Shown here: positions 49,263-60,565 of the stretch, one piece after another
How positions within the stretch are numbered: the stretch's first letter is position 1
Layout of the letters: each line of letters begins with the position of its first letter
Source of the DNA: Rosellinia necatrix
Lineage: Eukaryota > Ascomycota > Sordariomycetes > Xylariales > Xylariaceae
Length of the DNA: 64,000 bases
Direction of reading: 5' to 3'
NCBI GenBank assembly: GCA_021209875.1
Contig: JAGYVD010000008.1
Coordinates: 744,001 to 808,000 of the forward strand
Translations under genes and position numbers: made by a program
The notes under the pieces: model-generated
What the model was told of the DNA's origin: nothing
The model's database searches: none
Seen by the model: only the letters and a program-made list of their open reading frames with translations

Positions 49263-52200
49263 TCACAGTAGATGCGCCAGATCGATATGCCCGTTGCCAT
49301 CGAGCAAGGGAAACAGATTGATGGCGCCGAAGACCTGGTCCGCGCTCTCGTGCGCGTCGCCACCCGTCAGTGGGAAGGGGTAGAAATCCATCACTGCCGC
49401 TGTCGTCGTCGCCGCCGTCGTCGTCGTCGTCAGAGGCGCAGAGACGTCGCCGCCGCTATTGCCGAAGGAAAATATGGCCGGGTCGAAGTCGACATCGTTA
49501 TCGTCGTCGTCGCCGTTGCTGTTGCCGAAGGACTCGGCTTCCCACGACCGGCTGCTGCTGGGCTCCGGCGCCCGCGGCGTCTCCGTGGCCTCGGCGTGGT
49601 GGTAGTGGCGATGGTGATAGTGACGGCCGCCCTCCGCGTCCATGGTCGTAGTGTGTTGCCCCTGCTGACCATGGCGGTGGTGGAGGTGGTGGTGTTGTTG
49701 ATGTTGTTGCGGGATCGGAATCGAGGACGTGGCCGGGCCTCCCCCTTCCCCTCCTCCCCCACCCCCTTCCCGAGGGGGCAGCAGGCCGAACAGCAGCGTC
49801 GAGTCCTCGGCGGTGCGCCGCCGGTCCTCGGCGTCGCGGCGCTCGAGGTGCGCCGCCGCGCACGCGTGCAGCGACGCCGCGATCCGCGCGTACTGCGCCG
49901 CGTGCGCGTCCCGCCGCCCGAAACACCCGTCCCCCAGCGCCGCCACCGACGCCCGCGCCGGCCGCTCCAGCGCCCGACCGAACCCGCCCAGCAGCCCGAC
50001 GCCGACGACGAGCGAGGCCGCGAAGAGCCAGGATCTGAGGTTTTTTTGAAGAAAAAAATTTTAGTTAGGTTTTTTTTTCTCCCTTCCCCGAGCGCGTTGG
50101 CCAGTTGGGAAGGAAGGTTGATTTTTGGGTAGAGCGAGGGGAGAGGCAGAAAATGGATCTGGATATGATATAGATAGGGGTAAATTGGACAGGTTATGCG
50201 GGGGGGTTGGGGGTTAGAGAAAGGGAAAAGGGGAAAGGGGAAAGGGGAAAAAAAAAAGGATATTTGTAACTTACACGATCAACGGCATCCGCCGGTCCGG
50301 TGGGCCCCCGGGCTCCAGGAAGTCGGAGACGAGCCCGATCAGCAGCGTGGCGGCGTCGATGCAGGCGTTGGCGAGCTTCGCGCGGCCACCCGAGGACGCG
50401 GCGGCCTCGGTCCCGATCGCGGATCGCGAGGGACGGGCCGCGCTGCCGCTCTTCTCCGGCAGGCGCCGGCAGAGCTCGTACATGAGGAAGGGCCGCGAGA
50501 CGAGCATGACGGCGTAGTAATACGAGGCCAGGACCTGGCAAGCGCCCGTTCTCTCACGATGGTGTCTTTCTCCCTCTTCCTCTTCCTCTTCCTCTTCCAC
50601 TTCCTCTCCTTCTCCCGTTTCCCTTCCTCCTCGTTCTCGTCGTCGTCGTCCTCCTCCTCGTCCTCGTCCTCGTCCTCCTCGTCCGCGGTCGACAGCGCGC
50701 AGCAGCGGCGTGAGCCACCGGCTGGACCACTCGCGCAGCTGCCGCGACAGGCCCTCGGTCAGCTGGGGCGAGATCTTGCGGCGCGAATAGACCTCGCGGA
50801 TGATGCGCTCGACGAGCGAGAGCACCTGCGCGCTCGCGTTGAGCAGGTCGTACCGCTCCTCTTCCCCGCCGTGCTTGTTGTTGTCGCTGCTACTACTACC
50901 ACCACCACTACCACCACCACCACCGCTGCCGCCGCCGCCGTCGCGTCCATCTGCGAGTGGCGAGCTGTGGTACGGCACCGTGCAGTCCGCGTCCGCGGCC
51001 GCCGGCGGCCGGCCCATCGAGATGCTCAGGTATAGGTCGAGGACGCGCACGCTCTTCCAGAGGCGGTCTCTACGGAACCCCCGACACATATAGAGAGAGT
51101 TTAGTTAGTCAGAGGAATGAGAGGGAAAAATGGGGAGGGGGAAAGAGGACGAGTAGGAGGGAAAAAAGGGATGGTGGTTGGTTTGTGTTTTTTTTTTTTA
51201 CCTTCGTGTGTGGATCTCCGGCCCGAATCGCGAGTTCACTTCTGTCCGGTGCAGCCCGATCGTGTAAGCAGCACGCGCAGCGATTCCTAACGACAGACAG
51301 ACCTTTATTAGCTACCCTTAACCATTGCGTCTATGTCATCCATTGGATTCTCTTCATCCTTGTTGTGCCCTAATCCGAGTTTGGAGGAGAAAGGGGAGAA
51401 AAGGGGGGGAAATTGGGGGAAATAGAGAAGTGAAGGATGGGGAAGTTGGGAATGATGGACGCACCAAAGAACAGGAAGGCGGCGTTGATCTGGCACGACC
51501 GGAGCATGTACAGCGTCGTCAGCAGGAACGACTGCACGGTGCCGACGCTGAGGTTCCCGACGAGCGCCGACAGGGCCAGGTGCTTCCCGCGCAGGAAGTA
51601 GGTCGTCGCCGTCCGCTCGTCCTCGGACTGGGACCCGATGGCGAGCACGAGGTAGCGCACCGCCGACGCCGCGTCCGCCGCGTGCTCCGCCTGGCCCGCC
51701 CAGGACTGCATCTCCGGGATCAGCGTGGCGTCGTCGAACAAGTCGACTAACCCGCTTGTCTGTTTTGCGTTTCTTTAGATCAAACTCGTCTTTTTTTTTT
51801 TTTTTTTCGGGCGGATAGGGGATGGGGGGATGGGGGAGTAATAATCAGAGCATAACTGTAGACTGCAGCCGTAACCGCAAAGAGAGAGAATGAGAAAAAG
51901 AGAGGGGGGGGGAAGGGGGGAGAACTTACCACGGTGAGGTAGGTGATGACCAGCCGCCGCACGGCAGATCGGTCGATCGCTGGCTCGGCCGTTGAACCGA
52001 GCGGCATGAGCCCTTCGGAGTTCATGTTCTCGAGCATCGAGACTCGACTCGTCTCCGGCGCGAAGGCATGAGGGTCTACCCTGGACGTCACGATCTGGCG
52101 GACCGTCTGGAATAACGACAGCGGCGCACAGTCGCCGATGAAGACTGAACACGGCTGGGTGTTAGTGGTGGATATTTTTTATTCTCTCCCTTTTCCCTTT

Positions 52201-52969
52201 CTTCATTTACATTCCAGGAGCCACAAGGGAATTTGGAATTTGGAATTCGCCATTGCTGTTGTTGCTTGGTGAATTACCACCCCTACTATTACTATTACTA
52301 CTACTACTACTACTACTACTACTTACCTAATCTGCCCTGCGCGTCGCAGATGAGACGCGCATCGCGGGGCACTTCTGCCTCTTCCTCAGCCGACACGTCG
52401 CTGTGCCGTGTGAGAGTGGGGGACACATGAGTCACGGGCGGCGCGGCGACGGCGGCGGCGGCGGCGGCTGCTTGTATCGGGGCCGTCGGCGTGGGCGTTG
52501 CAGTGGCAGTGGTGGAGGAGGTGGTGGTGGTGGTTGGCGTGGCGGTTCGGATACGACCGGACGGAGACGGACAGATGCTCATCGGCTGCTCGGAACGGGA
52601 ACGACGGCGTCGGGGGCGGCGGACGACGGGAGGAGAGAAGCGGCAGGTATGTGCTTGGCGCCGTCTCTTGCAGTAGCTGCAGGGGGTCTGTCCGTCACAT
52701 TTTACTGGCAAGACGGGGGGTGTTAATTCATAGGGTGGTATTTAGGGTGGTAGTACCGCTGGATGTAAAACCTGGTTCCCAACGTCGTCAGGGCGGATGC
52801 AAGCCTCTCGATAGACAGGTACTTCTAGATAGACAGACAACCTGATGACTGTGCCGAGTTGGATGATGGGGTGAAGATCAAAGTATTTACCTTTTCTCTG
52901 TTTACACGTATCACAGGCTTGGGCAACTCTCCTGCGCAGAGGAGGCAAGCCGTCCGTGTCAGACTGCAT
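49263..52969 (-). CDS. Zn2Cys6 transcription factor with fungal-specific domain
   Basis: Seven exons, 52969-52891, 52704-52327, 52144-51930, 51759-51465, 51286-51202, 51069-50275 and 50034-49263, give 872 residues with all phases closing. The binuclear zinc cluster is split by intron 1: Cys19, 22, 29, 35, 38 and 47 (C-x2-C-x6-C-x5-C-x2-C-x8-C). A Thr/Ala-rich linker follows. The middle homology domain shows AARAAYTIGLHRTEV and RRDRLWKSVRVLDLYLS with GRPP, the hallmark of fungal_trans proteins. Two trinucleotide-repeat blocks stay in frame: a Gly/Ser run, and an Arg-Gly-Glu block of about 45 residues (near 50690-50560) set inside the domain. The C-terminus is His/Gln- and Asp-rich. It is a nuclear regulator; the target is unknown. 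It lies just downstream of the IDO gene on the same strand, so a link to tryptophan catabolism can be guessed but not shown. Confidence 0.85.
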
Positions 52970-53655
52970 TATCTATTTGTAGCAGCGTACCACAACGAGC
53001 TGTGGCGTGTGGCTAACAGTAGCGTCAGTATAGGAATAGAGATGGGCGAACGGAATTAGATCTGATATACTGTCTGATCGGCGCTACTTTGAATGAGTTG
53101 GATCGCCTCTCCTACTTCGAAGCTATTGCTATCCGACTGACTGCCTTTATCCGAAATAGTATCCGGCGTTCGGAAGGGCACAGTCGACATCGGATGCAAT
53201 GGCGGTAACGGGTGTCGGAACCTCGGAAGTTGTGTCGGCTTAGCTGGTTAGCGCCATGGATCGGATCCTGTGGCGTCAAATAACTAATTCTTACTTAACA
53301 TATTCGTGCTTTCGGCATTGTCACGATGGATGCCAAGCACATCATAGCGCCTCTTCTCGACCCGGAGTACGACCAGATGGTATATTTAGGTACCTACAAT
53401 ATGTACGCAATAAGTACTTACATAGGAAAAAGGAACACGCAATTACTAGGTACGTACGTAGTAGTAGTAGTAGTAGTAGTAGTAGTAACGTACGTAGATC
53501 GAGGCCTCATGATGTATAAGTAAGTGGTAAGTAGGTAGTTAACCGATGAATGCCGCCGGCTTGCCTCCCAATTTCAATCCGTGTCTAGCCGCTAATGTAT
53601 GCACAATTAAATACAATTAAAATTTGACCCCTGAACCACCACCACCTTTACTTAC
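52970..53655. other. Intergenic between IDO and regulator genes
   Basis: The promoter side of the regulator. A TAG microsatellite lies at about 53460-53487 within a GTACGTAC-rich context. No gene seen. Confidence 0.45.
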
Positions 53656-54301
53656 CTAAGACACCAGACCAGTTCCTTGTGATGGCCCATAACTATCCAC
53701 AGCTATCCGCGCCTTGACAGCAGGGGCGTCACGAGAGTTGCCCACCGCCATCATCCCTGCGCCATAAGTGTCATCGCGGGCGGCCCTCAGGAACGGGATC
53801 AGGTCCGTGCCCCCCGTCCCAGTAAGCCCCGCTGTTGTCGCGACCGCCCCTTTGCTGTTGCTGCTGCTGTTACTGTTGCTGTTGCTGCTGCCGCTGCTGC
53901 TGCGCGAACGCAACGACGAGGAAGCCGTAGCCAGGTTCTTCACCCCCGAGCACGACGAGGGTGGCGCCGGCTGTCTAGACGGCACGACGATATACCGGGT
54001 CACCATCTGCATGTGCGCCTGCCGGAAGTCGCCCAGCGCCCTCGTCGCCTCCTGGTAGGCCTCCTGGAGCCGGCGCTGCGCCGGCGACGGCGACGGCGGC
54101 GCCGAGTACACGAAGTCTCGGATGCTGTCCATCCGCGATACGCGCTCGAGGAACTTCCGGTGCGGACCAGGCATGTAGAAACGGACCTGGGTGGACGACT
54201 CAGTTAGCTAGGGGGTTTGATTCACCGGGCTAGAAATCCTGAACTAACCTCTTCGTGAAAACTCAACTCGCCAGGCGCTCCATCTCCCTTCTGCGTCATC
54301 T

Positions 54302-54342
<41 letters not shown>

Positions 54343-55362
54343 CGGCGATCGCCGGCCGAGGTGTGTTCGACGCCGAGGACGAGGTCGAAGAACTGGATCA
54401 GCGAGCTCTGGCCGTTGCTCCCGCCACGCAGCTGCCTCCAGCGGCCCTCGCCATCCCCCTCGTCGTAGAAGACGCCGTCGGCGGGCAGGCCGGCGGCCGT
54501 CATGTTCCTGGTTCCCGCCAGGAACGGCCGCAGCCGGTGGTAGAACACGGCCGGGTCGCACCGCTCTTGCATGCGGCCCAGCAGCCGCGCCAGCCCCCGG
54601 ACACAGCCGGCCATCTCGACCAGCCCGCGGCTGACAGCGTCGTAGTCCCCGCGAGGCACCGCTTCGGCCGCCCGCAACATCACCGGGATCGCGCGCGCGC
54701 CCCGCGCCTCCGCCGCCACCGACAGCACGTAGAACCAGGACTCGTCCTCGGTCCCGCTGAACGTGTGCAGCGCCCTCAGGTTGTCGAGGTCTGTGAACTC
54801 TTCCTCCTCCTCCTCCTCCTCTCCCGTGCTACAGCTGCTGTTAGTGATGCTGCTGCTGTTGCTACTGGTGCTGCTGAAGTTCCAGAGGTTGAGGGCCGCA
54901 TAGGTCGCTATCGGCGGGAGTTGGAGGTGACCTGAGACTTGGAGGAATGGTACTGTGATTGAGGGCGGTAGAATCTAAGACAAAAAAAAGTTAATCATGT
55001 GTGTTGTAGGAAAGGGGAAGGGGGGGCGTGGTGAAGATGCGTACTTCTGAAGGGACGTCACCGCCCCAGATGTAACCGTGGGTCAGAAAGGATAGTATTA
55101 CGTATGCCCGCTGCCACTCCCTCTCGGTCTTCAGTTTGGCGGTTGTGAGCAGGCTCATATTGTCTATCTTGCTTCGTATAGCCCTCTCTTTAATCAGGTT
55201 AGGGATATCCCCCACTATCTCCTCCCATTCTTCATAGTAAGCATCTGGCAAGCGTCTGAGAGGTTGCTTGGCGGGAAGAAAGCCGTTTTTGGATATGAGT
55301 GAACACAACTCAGGGAATTCTTCGCAGCCGTAAGTCTCGGGCTCGCTTACACGGGAAGGCAT
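53656..55362 (-). CDS. Indoleamine 2,3-dioxygenase family protein
   Basis: Three exons, 55362-55045, 54974-54249 and 54186-53656, give 524 residues with all junctions in phase 0. Family marks in order: GFLPAKQPLRRLPDAYYEEW at the N-terminus, LHTFSGTEDESWFYVLSVAAE, GGSNGQSSLIQFFDLVLGVEH, VRFYMPGPHRKFLERV, FRQAHMQMVTRYI with the proximal heme ligand His406 (equivalent to human IDO1 His346), and TGTGGTDLIPFLRAARDDT. The enzyme opens the indole ring of tryptophan to N-formylkynurenine, the first step toward NAD or aromatic products, in the cytosol. Three low-complexity inserts are unusual: a Glu8 run, a Thr12 run from a CGT repeat, and a Ser/Asn/Gly run of about 35 residues between the heme His and the C-terminal motif. 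They lengthen the protein above the usual 400-460 residues. Key residues seem intact. Confidence 0.93.
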
Positions 55363-55917
55363 TGTGAAGAGGGAAAAAAAGTTATGTTTGAAACAAATTA
55401 GGGGTACTAGACGGACGTGCGTAGCTATGGCCCAGTCTTATAAGGCTTTTCAGAGGTAAATAAATTGACTGAGTATTGAAGTATTAATCAATGACCATTG
55501 TCTCAAGAATAAAGAATACGGGCCACGAGAGACGGGTAGATATATATCTTGGGATTGCTAGCTAGTGTAATCTGTCTATTCAAAGAGAGGGCCGGCGTAT
55601 CCTAGGATCCGAACGGAAGACGGAAGACGGAAGACGGAAGGCGGAAACGGATGGTGAAAAACTATGTCTTCACCGCTGGTGGTAGGTGCTACAAAGATCG
55701 TTCCGGTTCATGCGGTGTGCAGTACAACATACGATTCGTTTTCCATCTCGATCCGTAGCCAAGAAAACCGTGTCTCCGACCGCGGGCGTTAGAGGGCGAC
55801 TCTAATAAGATCAACAGCTTCACAGGTCGGGTTGTGGTATGGGCCGTAGGTAAGCCAGGACAGGGATGGCATGTAGACACGTCCGAAGAATTGCCAGCAG
55901 ATAGCCCAGTTATCTAC
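55363..55917. other. Intergenic upstream of IDO gene
   Basis: About 550 bp forming the IDO upstream region. A GGAAGAC unit is repeated about four times at 55613-55640. No gene seen. Confidence 0.4.
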
Positions 55918-56632
55918 TCATTTATTAGTATGAACCATGAATGCACGGCAGATACATGACGCAAAGATGGCCCGAATGTCCGTCCTCCCCGCATCCCCAA
56001 TACTCGCACCGCCACAGCCTGAATTATCTCAACTTACAAAAATCATAACCGTCTCCGACCACGGGCGGCTCGTTCGGGACGTAAGTCGAGTCATCAAAGT
56101 AGATGTTGACGAAGGTTTTGTTGTCGGAGTCGACACCCGTTCCGATAGCAGCCCCGGCGCCCACCACGGGGAACGCGACGTTGGAACCAGCCGAGTAAAG
56201 CATGGACATGGCTCGCCCGTAGAAGCCCGAGTCCGCGACGGTCTCGAGGGTGGGGTCCGTGAGGAAGAATCCCACGTCGTAGCCGCGCGACTGACTGAAG
56301 CCGGTGTAGTTGAACCAGAACTCATAGGTCTCATTGCCTGCCGGGGGAGCCGAGATGGGCTCATATTGAATCGGCTTCTGGATCAACGCGGGTCCCAGGT
56401 CGACGGTATGAAGGAAGCCTGCGTCCGGGTGTTATTCAACCGTACCCTCTCGCGAGTCGGCCAGTGGGATGGGAGGAGAAGAACGGCATGGGAATCTAAT
56501 CTCACCATCAATTGAGCTGTTCCGTGCCTGCCCCTTGACGCGGAGCGCGAATGGGCCCTCTTGAAGAAGTTGTGCCGTGGCCGTGACGGCGATGCCGAGT
56601 CCGAGGAGGACGGTGGTGATCTGAGACTTCAT
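55918..56632 (-). CDS. Small secreted protein, function unknown
   Basis: Not recognised as a named family. Exons 56632-56506, 56418-56038 and 56018-55918 (introns 87 and only 19 bp as drawn) would give 202 residues. The second gap is too short for a normal intron, so the 3' end is unsure and the frame may instead end at 56024 after DGYDFCKLR. The start at 56632 gives a typical signal peptide (MKSQITTVLLGLGIAV then TATAQ). The mature part has sequons NETY, NYTG and NKTF and the stretch PPAGNETYEFWFNYTGFSQS, as in secreted ascomycete proteins of unknown function. An in-frame ATG at 56749 would add a repeat-coded leader and is less likely. Probably extracellular or wall-bound. Confidence 0.6.
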
Positions 56633-56649
56633 GATGCGATAACAGCTGT

Positions 56650-56705
56650 TGTCTTGTGAGATGCCTTGTGAGATGCCTCGTGAGATGCCTTGTAAGATGC
56701 CTCGG
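56650..56705. repeat. 12-bp tandem repeat in the leader of the secreted-protein gene
   Basis: Between four and five copies of a 12-bp unit, GTGAGATGCCTC or GTGAGATGCCTT, lie 20-75 bp upstream of the proposed start codon. Because 12 is a multiple of three, the array is open in the coding frame (GISQGISRGI-like). Confidence 0.75.
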
Positions 56706-56749
56706 GAGTATGATGGCTTGCCTGTCTCAGCACGGGAGAGTTGGGTCAT

Positions 56750-57599
56750 CCGACTCGGGCCAAGGAAACCGTTGTTTTATATACCAAAGGTTTGTAGGAC
56801 ATGGCGAACAATTCGACACCGACATACGTATACCCTAGTCTAGAGAATCGGCAATCTCGTAGTAGTGGCGTCGTGCCTCTCGAATATTATTTCTTTATTT
56901 CTAATCGTATGGGTGAACATCCTTTGGCTTTACCCCTGCCCCTTCCTTACCTATACTCATGCTCCCGCGATCTTCCTATCGTCGTATCCTATCGTCGTAC
57001 TGCTGGCCAGTGCTGGGTAGCCGGAGATAGAAACACGGGGTTTGCATTTCCTATGAATAAGCCGCCCCATGTTTATAACTAGCTCGTCGACGGCTCGGTT
57101 GGCGGCAATAAGTTGCGAGGACGTTCCCATCGAGTGTCGATGACAATTCACTGGTATGTGGGGCAAATACGAGATGAAGTGTGTTGAACTGCTGGATAAC
57201 CTGGGTAGGGAATTGGCCCATCTATCGCCCTAGTCTGATCCTTCCCCAACTCAGCAGCAGTGAGAACAAATACTGTCCTTGGCACTTGCCTTCCCATTTA
57301 TGGGTTTGTAGCGATGGAAAGCGTTGTTGTAGATGGGATGGATCTGGTAGTTAATTGACATGGAGTCCACCGTACTAGGTAACCACTAGACACTGTGGGT
57401 CGTACCTCCCTCTTACAAGGTCCCAATCCTGTCTCTCCCCACCCCATTTCTAGTCTAGCGTCCCCGCCAACGTCTAGGCCACACCTTGTAACCTTGTACC
57501 CGACAAGCCACATGAAGTACCTACCGTACGCCCCGCCAACGCAGAGGGTACCTATACAACCTACGTCACATCAACAAACGCCACGGCCCGCCGAAGGAC
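56750..57599. other. Intergenic between secreted-protein and PDDEXK genes
   Basis: A divergent promoter region. No supported gene was found. The first exon of the PDDEXK-like gene may lie near 57500-57600 but could not be fixed. Confidence 0.4.
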
Positions 57600-57654
57600 G
57601 CGGGCGTCTTCAGGAACCCGTACAACTTGCCCAGCTCCCCCTTCTTGGACGGAG

Positions 57655-58806
57655 GTGTCAACCGCTTCCTCGAAGGGCAAAAGAGGTGCCAAAGCCACGA
57701 GCGATGCGCTAGGTAGGCACATGATCCATTCGTCTCCAGCAACAGCGCTGGTGCTGACAGTCGCTTTCGTAGAGTCGCCGATTAAACTCCAGACCAATGT
57801 ACCACTCGGCCGACCTCCTTATCCCAGACGACCGCGTTCGGCCAGCCCGACCAGGCCCAAGTCGAAAGATGCTCTTGAGCTCCTAGAGAGGCCGATCGTC
57901 GTCAAAGAGCTCGATGGCAACGCCGATGACCTGCCCGAGGACGTCCAGGACCTATACAAGCAATTGCAGAATGCCCGCCACAAAGAAAATGCCGTCCCTC
58001 GCGAGGTGCGTGGCCAAGTGGTAGACATGGTGGGAGAGGCCGAAGCCCGTCCGTACTGCTTCCGCAGCGGGCCGACAGCTAGGGCTGAGGCGTTGCTCCG
58101 CGCTCTGTGCAGCATCAGAATGGGGGCCAGGGCCGCACAGCGAGATGAATGCCACGAGACGGGCTGGAACCACCTGGTCCACTCACCGATCCTCAAGCTG
58201 GTATACCCGTCAACAAGGTTACAACCTACAGCGCTATCGACGTCCGAATCGGCTTCGACTTCTTCAACGCCCCCTCCGCAGAGACAGGCGGATGCGCGAG
58301 TAGTGCCTGCCATGTCATCTACCATCTGGTCTGAATACGTCCCAACAACGGCCTCAAGAGCGCCCACGTCATTCGACCCTACACAGTTGCAGCAGCAACG
58401 GGTCCCTCTGGCGCTTGCGACAGGCAGTGATACGGGCGCATCCTCTCAGCAGTCAGGCTCGTTGGCGTACTCAGCCTCGGAAGCGACCGAGACCGAGCAA
58501 GGCTCCAACTAGGTAGCAAGCAACCGGGGCAACAGTAAGAAGGTCGATTATGTTCTTGTTATTGATCCAAAAGATGAGACGCCGCTACAGAAGGTCATTG
58601 CATACTTCATTCACAATGAAGCTGTCTCGCGAGACTTGCTTCCACACGTCAACCACACCATGTACCGCCCTCTCAAGCAGAGCCCGGTTGCCTGTTCTAT
58701 CGAGACGAAGGTCGAGTTCCAGCTCCATGATCCTCTATTGCGGCTGGGCACATGCGATCCTTGCGAGAGTAATATATATGGGCCGTGGGCTGCTGTCTGC
58801 CCCTGA
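57655..58806 (+). CDS. PD-(D/E)XK nuclease-like fungal protein, 5' end unresolved
   Basis: The frame is open from before 57655, but no convincing ATG was found, so the start given is only a landmark. A 60-bp intron (57713-57772) is likely. The core reads SPTRPKSKDALELLERPIVV, then DLPEDVQDLYKQLQNARHKE, then CHETGWNHLVHSPILKLVYP. A TAG at 58510-58512 seems to stop the frame. Yet the same frame goes on with KKVDYVLVIDP, HTMYRPLKQSPVACSIETK and YGPWAAVCP, which are the conserved C-terminal parts of this family, including the E-x-K pair. A phase-2 intron at 58467-58535 (69 bp, GTACTC...CAG) removes the TAG and joins the parts. Such proteins are common, often multicopy, in ascomycetes. Their role is unknown and nuclease activity is inferred only from fold. 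Confidence 0.7.
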
Positions 58807-58897
58807 GAGCCGCCGAAAGCTAGAGAGAGACTAAAGAGAGTGCCGGCCTATCCTGCATACCCCAGAACGCCCCACCATGCAAATCAGCCTTAATGTT

Positions 58898-59827
58898 CTA
58901 CACCGCGTCCAGTATCGCGCTCAAGTCGTAATCACTAGTATAAAGAGTTAGCTTATTCCGAGGCAGGAAGTGGAAACGCCGTATAGGCCCTGATGGAGCG
59001 TAGAGATTAAGATGAATGAAATATGTGGGGCAGTTAGGTTCCGTCGATCCCGAAGGACGTAAAGAAGGCAGGGGGAAAGGGGCGAAAACGGGGGTTTCCT
59101 CACTGGCAATTTTCTTGCTATACGCTTCTGGCTTCCGTAAAACCAGGGTCTCTGCGATCCACCTCCCAGCGTCGCCCTTGGTGATGGTATATCCGATCGC
59201 AGCGGATTGACGCCCGGTCCTGGGATCCTCCACCCCGACGCGAATCTCCTTGGCCGTCACCTCCTCCGCCACCATCAGACTGGGCCGCACGATGGTGTAG
59301 TTCTCGCCGCTGGCGACGAGGCGATCTTCCATGATGACCTTGTCCTCGTGCGGCACCTTGAGGAGGACGTGGTAGAGCGGGATCATGGCGAGGGGGATGT
59401 CCCGCCCAAACTTGGATAGACCGGTGGTGCTGCAGACGGTGATGTGAGGGTTTCCGACGGCGCCGTCGCCGCGCAGCCTGGCGAGGGCGTCCAGGAGGAC
59501 GGCCATGCCCTTTCTACACACCTCGGGATCATCGATCGTCATCTTCGACGCGATGAAGGCGCCGCCGATGGTCGAGACGATCTGGTCTACGAGGACGCCA
59601 TCGCGGGCCAGAAGACACGCGGAGACGGCGGTGACGTCATGCGCATTCCCTCGCACGATCCGGAGGTTGGGGCTGGATTCGGGGGGTAGGATCGCGCCGA
59701 GCTTGGCTGGGTTCCGGCATAGTGCCACACAGGCGCGGCCAGTGCTAAGGGTGCGCTTGAGCGCCTCTAGGCCAACCCCGGTACTGGCTCCGAAGAAGGC
59801 GATGGTTTGTATATGTGCATCGGTCAT
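58898..59827 (-). CDS. NAD(P)-binding Rossmann-fold protein (NmrA/atypical SDR-like)
   Basis: Drawn as a single exon of 309 codons from the ATG at 59827. The N-terminal beta-strand and dinucleotide loop IAFFGASTGVG (G13-x3-G17-x-G19) are those of the NAD(P)H-binding, NmrA-like atypical SDR group. Then come ALCRNPAKL, LVDQIVSTIGGAF, NPHITVCSTTGLS and NYTIVRPSLM, with GDAGRWIAETLV near residue 230. Relatives are redox enzymes or redox sensors in the cytosol. The usual length is about 250-270 residues. The last ~55 residues after KKIASE are unlike the family and proline-rich, so an unmarked intron with donor GTGAGG near 59106 or a read-through of the true end is possible. It faces away from the second Zn2Cys6 gene, 740 bp away, a position compatible with shared control. 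Confidence 0.75.
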   Translation of the reverse strand: MTDAHIQTIAFFGASTGVGLEALKRTLSTGRACVALCRNPAKLGAILPPESSPNLRIVRGNAHDVTAVSACLLARDGVLVDQIVSTIGGAFIASKMTIDDPEVCRKGMAVLLDALARLRGDGAVGNPHITVCSTTGLSKFGRDIPLAMIPLYHVLLKVPHEDKVIMEDRLVASGENYTIVRPSLMVAEEVTAKEIRVGVEDPRTGRQSAAIGYTITKGDAGRWIAETLVLRKPEAYSKKIASEETPVFAPFPLPSLRPSGSTEPNCPTYFIHLNLYAPSGPIRRFHFLPRNKLTLYTSDYDLSAILDAV

Positions 59828-60565
59828 GATGGATATTATTTAATCAAGCAAAACGAGACACGAGACGTATGTAGTACTGGTGTAAAATCAACAAGGTATG
59901 TCTAGTGGCTGTTGTACGAGTAAGTAGTAGAAGAAGAAGAAGAAGAAGAAGAAGAAGAAGAAGGACGATGATGATGATGATAGTGATGATGGTGGTGGTG
60001 ATAGTGATGTTAGTGATGGTAATGGCGATGACAATAGTGATAGCGAGGAAGACGATGATGGGTGGTGATGATGTATTATTATATTATATTCACACGGCCG
60101 AAAAAGGAGCGAATTGATTATCCTCACCTCTGTTCTTTTGATGCTGCCTTCTCAATGCATTCAGTCACTTTATGAAAGGATGCCCGGTGCCTACCTACCG
60201 ATAACTAATGCCACTACTACAAATATCAGCTCGCTCATTTTTCGGTCGCTAGGACGGCCTGGGAGCGAGATAACACCGCGCATGCACGTGGCTTAGTGGC
60301 AAATCCATCGCCATTGGGTACTAGTTATATTTAGACAAACCATGTTGGATGGATTGGACATGCATATATCGGGGCAGTCCCTCACCACCTATGCCAATAT
60401 GTATGTAGGTAACAAGGATGTAGTATCGTTCTTTGATGGTCTCAGAGGACGTGAGAGAGAAATGGGTGTAAGTCGCCGGATGTGTCGAAAATGACACAAA
60501 AATAAGTAAGCCTGCCTGGGTGCATACAGCTATCTTGAAGGGATAACAGAGTAGTGTCCAGTCTT
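59828..60565. other. Divergent promoter region with trinucleotide repeats
   Basis: An AAG run lies at about 59929-59963, followed by GATGAT/GGTGGT/GATAGT-rich DNA to about 60070. It lies between the oxidoreductase gene (minus) and the second regulator gene (plus). Confidence 0.5.

Noticed and set aside
49272..50132. 286-codon plus-strand frame, and similar plus frames at 50196-51035 and 54255-54935
   Set aside because: Shadows of the repeat-rich regulator and IDO exons on minus; the translations are Arg/Val or Arg/Pro runs produced by trinucleotide repeats.
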